Shown in pieces: positions 55,489 through 64,000 of a DNA stretch of 64,000 nucleotides (position 1 is its first letter; each line of letters opens with the position of its first letter). Under the pieces are notes generated by a model that saw only the letters and a program-made list of their open reading frames with translations, made no database searches and was not told the origin of the DNA. Location of the stretch: positions 12,119,594-12,183,593 of the forward strand of contig CM026431.1 of NCBI GenBank assembly GCA_014871385.1. The letters are read 5' to 3'. Source of the stretch: Ceratodon purpureus. Taxonomy: Eukaryota > Streptophyta > Bryopsida > Pseudoditrichales > Ditrichaceae. The translations under genes were made by a program, and so were the position numbers.

Positions 55489-57001
55489 CTTTGTGTGCAC
55501 AGGAATGATCACATCTTCGAATCTGCCAGACGCCCTAGCAGCTGCTGCTTTCGCATGTGATTTCACCTATACAAAAACAAATTGAACCATATCAACTGCA
55601 GCTGCAGTACTTTTAAATTCATTTGAAGGATCGGATCTTAGTTACAATGCAATCGAAGGCCGAACTTTTATACAAACTCTAGAATGAAGTAGAATGACAT
55701 ACTGTTGCAGCATCCTGTTGTTCAGACTGAAAACTCAAACTCTTAACAAAGTGTTCATAATAAAGTGCAAGACATGAATGACGAGTCCCTTTAATTAAAT
55801 TTAGAAAAGTAATAAGAATCTCAAGAAAATAAGAAAAAGGAGATTAGAAACGATACCCTCTGATTAACCAAGCCCTCCCAAGCCATAGGATTGACAAACA
55901 TCGACTCCAATCCACCTCCAATACCTGTCAAACCAATTGAGAAATATTAATTGAAACCAAGGCTCTCAAACAGAGGTCTTCATCTTGCGAACATGATATC
56001 AGATGCCTAAAAAGGCACCATTCATGCAAGAAAAATGCATCCCAGAAAGATAGACCTGATCAACAGCGACCAGCTTCAGTTACATATAAAGTAGTGTACA
56101 AATTACTAATGTCGTAAAAACCTGCTTTGATTGCTGCCACGACATCTGCAATAGCTAGCAATCCAGATGAGCATTGCCTGTTGACGGTTCTCACGGGCAC
56201 GGTCTCTGTTGCCACCACACAATTAGGCTGGTCAGACTCTAGACTTCGCAACTAATTTTAGTCAGCTACAAAAGAAACTAAAAAATCATTCCGGATGGTT
56301 GGCTACAAAGTGGAAACTTAGATATTCAACGAGCTCAAGGTATTAGTTATGGCTGAATTGCATGTCCGGCTCTGACTAAGAATCCCACCTGGGAACCAGG
56401 CGAAGAATGCAGCCATGCGGCACTCATCAGCACGCTGTGCACCGGGAGCAAGGACAATCACAATGTCGCCCACTTCTGCAGCGTTCACACCTGTTTTCTC
56501 AAAGACAGCCTGCATCCAAAACTCGAGTTAAACGAGTTACTCCAACAGCTGCGACCAAACTACCAACCCTAGTAGACTTATGCTCAACTTCCTGATCGAC
56601 AGTAAGTGGCACAGGCATAACGAACATAACAGTAAAATTACAATGAGCTAATAAAGGTGGTAGAGCCTCTGACCCTAAGGACTGGTGCCAACAGGTCATG
56701 TGGGTAAGTGTCCTTGAAGCCCCCCCTCTTCGCTCTGCAAATTTCCGTCCGGTATGCTCTGCAACATGAAGCCGAACATGATTTCAACACTCTTTAAAAC
56801 CGAGTTCTAAGAAGTGCCGCAAAATGGATTCAACACTAACACTCGATACGTCACTTCACCAATAGGTTGTCAACAAAGAGGGTACGACTACAAAGACAGA
56901 ACTCAGTATTGAAGACTTCATAGCACTTACGCCACAACAACGACATCATCGAGGAAGTCGGAAGACCGCTGATAAGTTGCGCTATCGTTGGCGATCGAAG
57001 A
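55489..57001 (-). pseudogene. 3-ketoacyl-CoA thiolase, N-terminal half only
   Basis: Peroxisomal thiolases cut 3-ketoacyl-CoA in beta-oxidation. Seven minus-strand exons match plant KAT-type thiolase: 57001-56931, 56758-56674 (CRAKRGGFKDTYPHDLLAPV), 56509-56389 (VGDIVIVLAPGAQRADECRM), 56205-56107 (VRTVNRQCSSG, with the nucleophile Cys), 55924-55857 (ESMFVNPMAWEG), a 24-base micro-exon 55726-55703 (SEQQDAAT) and 55566-55489 (ASGRFEDVIIPVHTK). All junctions are in phase. The peroxisomal targeting start, an exon corresponding to LLPMG..SENVA and the whole C-terminal half with the other catalytic residues are absent. It therefore cannot be an active thiolase, though the surviving exons are clean. 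Upstream it meets a DUF707-like fragment. Confidence 0.8.
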
Positions 57002-57163
57002 CTGCAAGAGGAAAACACCACATATCAAGTGTGTGAACCATCAGCATCGACTTCAAAGGGTTAATTAATCAACGAAAATTCTCATTTGTCCATTCTTGCA
57101 TAAGTCAGGCTTAATTTCTCATAATGGTAAAGAAAAGCAATGTCATTTACAACCTTCTTCTAC

Positions 57164-57945
57164 TTTATTCCCACTGCCATTGCCAGCAGACTCTTGGCCA
57201 CTGCTTCCTTAGGCTGAAACTAAGCAAAGCAATTAAGAACAGTACAGCTTTAATTATTAATGTACTCAGTAAATGGCTCAAGCAATATCACAGTGTAGAG
57301 ATAACCGAGTCTGAAATACTGAATTAATTCAGAAATATGAAACACAAATGTTGAGCTCTACAACAGCTACCTTGCTGTCTTTTTCCATCACAAGAGAACG
57401 GAGCCGTAAGTGAGTTGTCTCCACAATTATTCCCTTCGTTAAATAACACTCGTCGCTGCCTTGTACAAGACCCCAATGAATCAATAAGTAAACAATAAAA
57501 TGCCAGATCGATAGTACAGTACTTTCAATTATAAATAGTGAATAGACAAGCAGTGTTCAGCTACTAGAGCCTTTGTGGAGTAAAGAAGGTGCTCACACTT
57601 ACTTGCAGTGTTCTAGATAATCTGTCCACGATGGCTTTCTGCACCAACAACGAACCGTTGGGAGAATATTAGGGAATGTGTTAGCTGGCTCGAAGGATTA
57701 ATCAAAACTCTCATTTATCCATTCTTGCAGGAGTCACGCATGATTGCCGCTAATGGTAAAGAAAGGGTACATAAGTGAGTGCTTGGGTCATTGCATTGGT
57801 GTCATACCTTGAAGCTTTGCTCATTGACAACTATGGTGCTCACAATGAATGTTATCGCCATCACGAGTACAGCCAAGTAGAACAGCTTCGTGAACCAGAC
57901 CAACTTCTTCAATTTGCTGCTGACAACTAGGCTTTTCCTTGACGG
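57164..57945 (-). pseudogene. DUF707-like membrane protein, N-terminal part
   Basis: Four minus-strand exons: 57945-57808 encodes a basic start and one membrane segment (LFYLAVLVMAITFIVSTIVV), 57638-57603 gives KAIVDRLSRTLQ, about 57459-57371 gives YLTKGIIVETTHLRLRSLVM and 57213-57164 gives AKSLLAMAVGIK. The last two fit the start of the luminal domain in plant DUF707 proteins (type II membrane proteins, probably Golgi, function unproven). Phase fails by one base between exons 2 and 3, and the rest of the domain is missing, so it is most likely a truncated pseudogene. The thiolase fragment follows directly but out of frame. Confidence 0.5.
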
Positions 57946-58470
57946 CTGTGTGATCAAAGAAGCGAATAATTAACATGATTATGTAAATAAATCACGTTTT
58001 AAAATAGCAGCTAAAGGTATTAGCGTGAATCTCTACGATGGGTCCGTGGGCTTGGCAAGGCAACAAAAAATGCCATAACTGTCCTCAGGAAGTATGCGAG
58101 GCAAAGCCTGTATTTTAAAGAAAAACAAAAACGAACAGAATTTATTGGCATTCTCCTGCACAAGCCGACCTTGCATTCATAGCTGGAAGCACAATAATAG
58201 ACAGACAGATAATATGGCAATAAATTCTGGCACAGTGGCAACAACTTCGTGGCAGAGACCACCGATTGCCAGGTAGAGGAAGTAGGTCACATTGATTTTA
58301 CAGCCTCTTAATTCGGCTACCTTGACAAACAGATAATATGGTTGAGGTATGACTTCCAATATTAGAGGGAGGAAGGGTTGAGGTGTAAACGCTAACGTAC
58401 CGAAGGTGTAAACATTGGCAATATCACAGGCGTTTGCTTGAGCCATTTGCCTAATGCTTGCGACATTGTC
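57946..58470. other. No gene assigned
   Basis: Minus-strand frames continue here from the FG-rich gene, with hydrophobic runs such as VTYFLYLAIGGL, but no clear exon structure. Confidence 0.3.
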
Positions 58471-58479
58471 CCAGCTTTC

Positions 58480-59043
58480 AACTCGACTGCAACTTCCCTC
58501 GAACCCGAAGCCAGAGTTTGATCCGAACGTGGTGCCTCTGAATCCTCCAAATGCACCTCCAGTGCTGGGAGCAGTTCCGAAAGGGGAAGGAGAAGGAGAG
58601 GACGCTGGAGTGGCAGCGGATTGCGCAGTGGTACTTCCGAACGGTGAAGGGGACGCTCCGAACATAGAAGGCGCCGTAGCGGTAGCGCTAGGCGCAGCTG
58701 AGGAGGACTGCGCAAACGCAAACGGAGACGAAGACGCTGCTTGAGAAGCCGGCGCTCCGAAAGAGGGAGTGGCACCAAAGGGAGACGGGGAGGACGAAGC
58801 ACCACCAAATAGCCCACTGCTTCCGAAGGTAGACAACCCAAATCCTCCGCCCGAACTGGCCGCAGCAGCAGCAGCACCCCCAAACCCGAACGACGGCGCG
58901 GACGACGCCCCTCCGAACAAGCTCCCGCCCACAGGAGCGCTCCCTGCCGCTGCGGACCCAAATGCTGGCGCCGAGGACGTCCCACAGAAACCCAGCGAAT
59001 CTCCAAGCAAATCAGCAACCAAAACTGAGAGCCGAATGCGCAT
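58480..59043 (-). CDS. FG-repeat nucleoporin-like N-terminal region
   Basis: From the ATG at 59043 the minus strand encodes a Gly/Ala/Ser-rich protein with many FG units (SLFGGASSAPSFGFGG, LFGGASSSPSPFG, SMFGASPSPFG, TFGSNSGFGFEG). FG repeats line the nuclear pore and bind transport receptors. The array ends near 58480. The frame stays open to 58177, and a possible donor (TTCG then GTACGT) lies near 58400. The structured C-terminal domain that would identify the Nup is not seen, so the gene may be truncated or continue through exons I did not find. The GC content is far above the surroundings. Confidence 0.6.
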
Positions 59044-59159
59044 GCAGCCGCTTCTCCTGACCTCAGCCTTCCTCGACACAATCACCGCTCGTCACCAAAA
59101 CCGCACTAGTGGAGAACCGCACACAATGCAGAGAGGGGGGAGTGAGAACTCACACCCCT

Positions 59160-59280
59160 GCGACGGCTGCGGCGGCACCAACTAACCTAACCTAATCCCC
59201 TCTAACCTAACCCCTAACCTAATCCCCTCTAACTATGCCGATCCCCTAACCTAATCCCCTCTAACCGAACCCCCTCGAAG
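59160..59280. repeat. CCTAACC-type degenerate array
   Basis: TAACCTAATCCCCTC and close variants repeat about seven times. Telomere-like in flavour but interstitial and irregular. Confidence 0.8.
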
Positions 59281-59884
59281 ATCATGTGTCAGAATACCTT
59301 AGATGTACCAAAAACAAAAATATTGATAAGTCTTCCAAGATCATATGCACATCCTTTTCACCAAGTTCCTTGGATGTCCCGAATCTCTGCAGGCCCTGGA
59401 TGATGGAAGACTAGAGACATGTAAAGTTACTCAACTAAGCCACAAATTCAGAAAACCAGAAATAGTATGGAGAACTCTCTTCCAAATCCAAATTCCGCTT
59501 AAGTGCAAGGATAAAACTAAAATCTCTGCAAATGGTTGATAAATAGTCACCCTTAAATTTGCATGTGGAGGAGAATGAGATACAGTTTATGTGATGGAGA
59601 ATGAGACACAGTTTTTGTGATGGAAAGTGAGGAAAGAAAGGCTGCGAGAGCAAACCAAAATTACTCCCTATTCCCAACCAAGCATCTTTGCCATCACACT
59701 CTCTACAGAATCAGCATCTTCGTAGTTCAGAGATTATTCAGAAATGTCAAGGCGGCCGGGTTTTCAATAATCACAAACAAGGGATTTGGTCATGAGGAAT
59801 TACCAAAAGCATAGTTAAACTGTAATTCCAGTGATGAAAATTCCAAGGTTTTTAGCAAAATATTTGAAGCACTTCAAAATCATT
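59281..59884. other. No gene seen
   Basis: Short open frames only, with no recognisable family. Confidence 0.4.
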
Positions 59885-60255
59885 GAAAGTTTGAAAATTA
59901 GAATTGGAAGATTGAAAATCATACATGGAAGATTGAAAATCATAAATGGAAGATTGAAAATCATAAATGGAAAGTCAAAGATCATATATAGATATGAGGT
60001 GCATAGACCAAACTCTCCTCTTTGAAAACCAAAAAATGAAAATTAAAGATCCAAAAATGAAAATTAAAGATCCAAAAATGAAAATTGAAGATTTTAAAAT
60101 GAAAATTGAAGATCCATAAATGATTTTATAGAACATATCTTCATGAAATACCTATATAAGTAAAATCAAGTCTTCAAATATATTCATAGTAAAACATATC
60201 AATCTTCAAATATGTTTAAGTCTTCAAATATATTCATAAATAAGCTTTTTCATCA
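59885..60255. repeat. Second copy of the paired 21-base satellite arrays
   Basis: About four units of AGATTGAAAATCATAAATGGA (59885-59985) are followed by about four of AAAAATGAAAATTAAAGATCC (60030-60120). The flank with AAGTCTTCAAATATATTCATA follows in the same order as at 40195-40800 in the CACTA element. Fewer copies are present here. Confidence 0.9.
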
Positions 60256-60794
60256 TGCCCCCCCTGCCTTGAAGTTAGTGAGGAGTGGTCTTTGATTTTT
60301 TGGCCAAAACAAAAATAAGAGAGTCTAGTGCAACGTTTTTAAGTCATGTTATCAAGATTTGATTAGACCCCTTTGTATTGAAAGAATGGTACATGTTGAC
60401 TGTTGACATAAGTACATTTCTGTTTACAAAGTAATATCTAGGTAAAATAAATGTGAACAAGTAATGTCATGTCTTCAATGAACTTGGCATATGCTAAACA
60501 CTAGTAGTCCTACATATATGATGTTTCTAAGAAGAAATTACAATGTTTTTGTTACATAGTCACCTTTGAAAAGAGTTCTACTGTTTTCTGCATGTATAGG
60601 GTACTTTGTCATAAGTATTATATTGACGGCATCGTAACAAATCATGCGATGTATAACATAATATGACAATTCAATACTCTAATAATAATCAAATCAAGTA
60701 GGTATGTGAGAGGTCAATAAGTCTGACACCAAGTGAGTGATAATCGTAATCCAGGTAGCCAAATATTGTGTTTTCCGATCCTCTTCATTATTGT
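60256..60794. other. No gene seen
   Basis: AT-rich. Minus-strand readings near 60750-60890 (for example ALQWMEVFHLKKKRTLFWRN) look protein-like but do not join in phase to the gene on the right. Confidence 0.3.
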
Positions 60795-63700
60795 CTATGT
60801 GATTCCTCCAGAACAGTGTACGCTTCTTTTTGAGGTGGAAGACCTCCATCCATTGAAGAGCGCTATTGTCCTAAAATTGGCAAAAACAGTCCAAGTCAAT
60901 TCAAATACTTCAACTGCAAGTTTCAAAGTAACTAAAGATGTAGGGAACACAGTGTAGAGCTCACCAGCATGAGCAGAATTAACATCCTCGTGGGAACTGT
61001 TAGGGGGATAATCGGAAGAGTCGCTCTCTGAAAGCACTTCTTTGTCCTCTTTAGAGCATCTCACTGTGGGGTTGGACCCAATCTTCAAAACGACAATTCA
61101 ATACATCAAACAGTGTAGAGCAAGAGTGTCCCCGTTTATATTTGTTAATAAAATTAAAGTAAAAGTTGCATGACCTAGCTGCGTCCGCCATGAATGAGAG
61201 ACCGTTGGATGTGACTGTGCAGTGTGTATCTCAAACACATGAACTATACTGACGTGTGACACGGGTTTGGATTACAATAGTACTTAAAAATGGTGACTTC
61301 TGGGCCAAAACAATTAATAAATGATTTGGAATTGGATGTTGAACATGGTTGAAGATCCTTAAAAATACGAGTCATGCCAACACCATATTCACTTCTCTTA
61401 CCTGAGTAACCCCTCGAATTTTTAGCAGTGGTAAAGAAGTTTGAAAATTTGCTGGACTATAGAGCAATGAAGGGAATTTGGGATTATTTCCAACAATCAA
61501 ATTATTCAGCATGCACTCTCCCGTCGTGTTGTGAACCTGAATAAGAAAACAGTCACTTTGAAATAAGAGCTCTCATTGTACATTAAAAAGGCCGGATATT
61601 TCATTAAGTTTGTAAAACATTTACATTGGTATATATAGTTCACATCTTATCAAAGATTGTACCGTGTTCAATGCCCTCTTTGGACTTCTAAATGATGGGC
61701 GAGTTGTATGTCAAAAAATCCCAATCATACCTAATTCCTCGTATATACTCCTCAAAAAAGTGTGTAGAACTAGAATAGGGGGTGGAAAACTCGTCTACAA
61801 AGTATACTAAAATGAAGGGGGGCACGTCCACCTACGGAAAAATAATGATTGTTTGCAAAACTATCAAAGCTCTCAAAACTGATTGTAACGATGCCAGGTG
61901 GATTAGCCTATATGGGAAAAAATGTTCACAAATGTTCACAAAGACTATCAAAGTTGTCAAGACGCATGGAGTAGTATAGTACGACCTCTTTGAGCACCCT
62001 CTTGAACCACAAAATACTCTCAAACCTAGATCACTGCAATGGAGTTGATGCGGAGTCCTTGTTTCTCATATCCACCTGGCTGGGTACGTCCGTTACATCT
62101 ATTCCGGATGGTACCTGTTTGGAGGAAATAGGTATCAGCAACAAGCTGATAACAAACGGGCGAATCTAATTACCTTGTTTACCATCAAACTGACTTAGTA
62201 GGAGAGGATCGGGTGTACATGGGACAACTTCGGGTTCACGTTCTATGAAGATGGAACTCACCAGTAGGATAGATGGATCTGGAATCACAAGCGCAGTTGA
62301 GGCAGGAATAACAGGCGGTGGAACTATTGGAGATCCTGCATTTGAGATACCGGAGTGAATCTCTGAACGGTTACCAGGTCTGGATGATGGCTCAGAGAAA
62401 GGAAATGGCACACGGCCAGCATGAAAATCATCATATATGGCCTTTAGGAGATCCTGCTTTGACTCAGCAAACTTCTTGTTCACACGCTCAGTTAACTCCA
62501 CATCAATCTCGGCTTTCCGCTTTCTCATCCACCGCTCTTCAACAAGTTCAGTCTTGACGTCACGGAAAATCTCTGCTTCCAAGCTCGAAGGCGGGAGTGG
62601 GAAGGACGCGCTACCAGGCCCAGAAGATGTTGGCTGCAACGGAGTTGGCACTAGAAGAGGCTCCGGGTCTGGCTTCTCGGGCTGAACAATCACTGGGCAA
62701 TGAATGAGGCCAGCCCTATTGACCGCTCTGGTACCCTTTCTTGGCAACACGCAGTTGTATTTCCGCAATAGCCTCGCACGAACAACTTCGTCCTCATCGT
62801 CAGAGGAGGAGTCTCCGTTAAGGAGAATTCGAGGGGGGGGAGGCTTGGCAAATTTCTGAAGGAATAGTTGATTTTCCCTTTCTCGCTCCTCCGCCTCCTT
62901 GGCACGCTTCTTGACAAGCTTCTCGTCTTCCGCTCTCCACGCCTCCTTGGCCCGTCTTGCCTCTTCACGCTCGGGTATTGCAACGTCCTCTGCAACAGAC
63001 GACTTTCCTGGAGGCATAGCACAAACAGTGGGCTCAGAAGCTGTCCATCCCCTTCCTGATCCATGTGCATAGCGTCGGGAGTTGGCTGCGATTGTTGTGT
63101 TTCAGGGACGTTGGGAGCATCGTGGGGCACGGGCTCCTCAGTCACACGTTCCTCAGTAAGCGTCCTCTGGTCCTTCTTAACAAACACCGGGGAGGCATCG
63201 ACTGGTCCGAGGTTGCACTCGTCAACATCCATTAGATCCTTGTGGAGACTCGGGACATCTATGACAGCCTCCTTGGGGGAAGATTCAGCAGGAAAAAATA
63301 ACTTTCGCACTTGAGCAGGTTCGGAAGTCTGATCTCCTGCTGCGGGCAGGACAACCGCTCCAGCTCTAGGCACGGAGTCTGAAGAAGTGGCGACGGCGGC
63401 CTCTCCATCCAAGGTAAGCGTCTCCTGTGATGCGTGCTGCAACGGAGTTGCAGGGGTCTTGATTCCGACCCCAGCAATCTCTGCTGCAAGCAATTGTGGG
63501 GTAACCGAAGCGGAGTCGTTCATGGCGGTCAATCCTCCCGGTTCTTGCGTACCATGTTGACGCTGTGCCATCTCAATCACTACCTCCTCCTGAGATGAAA
63601 GTAGCTCCGAAGCACCGCAAGGTTGCCTGCGGCTTTGACGTTGCTCGTCACGGCGCTTCTTCTCACCCTCGAGAGCTCTCAGAGCTTGCGCTTGCACCGC

Positions 63701-64000
63701 TGCGGCTCTGTCAGACCGTGTTTGGACCCTAGACTCTCTCTCTTCAGATTCCTCAAAATGCTCCTTCCCCTTCTCCGATGTGTGACTCCGACTAGAGACG
63801 TCGTTCATATCTCCTTCATCTTCGGACCAACCCTTTTCTTCAAACTCGTCTCCGACGTCACTTGCAGAGCAGTGCGGGGAACAGACGTCGTTGTCTTTGG
63901 AGTAAGAATGCGTACTGAGAATGTCGTCATCGCTCTTTGAGGGCTCTGCAGGGTTTGATCTCTCGAGACACGCTGAGGCTGCGGTGCGGGTGGCTTGCAT
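60795..64000 (-). CDS. Unrecognised acidic, Glu/Lys-rich protein gene, open at the right edge
   Basis: The minus strand shows protein-like reading in several blocks. 64000 to about 63020 is acidic and low-complexity (DDDILSTHSYSKDNDVCS, then SEDEGDMND and EESEERESRV). 63017-62166 is in a different frame and starts with a charged helix (REEARRAKEAWRAEDEKLVK), followed by SSSDDEDEVVRARLLRKY and a Pro-rich stretch. 61536-61402 (ECMLNNLIVGNNPKFPS) and 61082-60965 (EVLSESDSSDYPP) are clean, phase-compatible exons; the latter may continue to a stop at 60795. The first two blocks overlap in different frames near 63020-63090, and the exit phase of the second does not match the next candidate exon. 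The gene is therefore either disrupted or has an intron I could not place. No family recognised. Confidence 0.4.

Noticed and set aside
58454-59185. Long plus-strand frames opposite the FG-rich region
   Set aside because: Shadows of the GC-rich minus-strand FG coding sequence; no family features on the plus strand.
59160-59280. Telomere or chromosome end
   Set aside because: The array is irregular, not TTTAGGG-type, and unique sequence continues on both sides.
1-64000. tRNA, rRNA or other structured RNA genes
   Set aside because: No tRNA-like A/B box pair or rRNA-like sequence was noticed by eye; a covariance-model scan would be needed to exclude them.

Overview
The window looks like nuclear DNA of an early-diverging land plant, most likely a bryophyte. 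The reasons are plant-type gene families (SmD1 with a GRG tail, V-ATPase subunit D, a peroxisomal-type 3-ketoacyl-CoA thiolase, a probable DUF707 protein), GT-AG introns of about 100 to 1300 bases, an AT-rich background, and plant-type CACTA transposons. This is an inference from gene content; no species-specific marker was seen. Gene density is low and much of the space holds repeats and broken gene copies.

Layout. 1-12.4 kb: remnants and one intact-looking member of a Crinkler (CRN)-like effector family on the minus strand, small TIR elements, and the intact splicing gene SmD1 (7256-8487). 12.4-21 kb: AT-rich sequence, one possible TIR element and V-ATPase subunit D pseudogene pieces. 21.3-23.4 kb: a second CRN-like gene. 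It shares a 488-base, nearly identical first-intron segment with the first CRN-like gene, although the exons on either side are unrelated. 24-25.1 kb: inverted and telomere-like repeats.

25.1-48.2 kb: a multi-exon gene for a protein with repeated ASH/MSP-like beta-sandwich segments. One of its introns holds a complete 18,537-base CACTA element (25611-44147, 28-base perfect terminal inverted repeats, TTT target-site duplication). The element encodes a five-exon TNP2 transposase (about 1199 aa, plus strand), a four-exon Ptta/En/Spm (TNPD-like) protein (about 798 aa, minus strand) and, unexpectedly, a BRCT-like protein (minus strand).

50-64 kb, mostly minus strand: a zinc-finger protein with a TET/JBP-like 2OG-Fe(II) dioxygenase domain (three exons, 412 aa), a diverged ubiquitin monomer, a truncated thiolase abutting a truncated DUF707-like gene, the FG-repeat start of a nucleoporin-like protein, satellite arrays, and an unrecognised acidic protein gene running off the right edge. 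Spliced models were built by hand from GT-AG sites and reading phase. Where the phases do not close, the entry says so.
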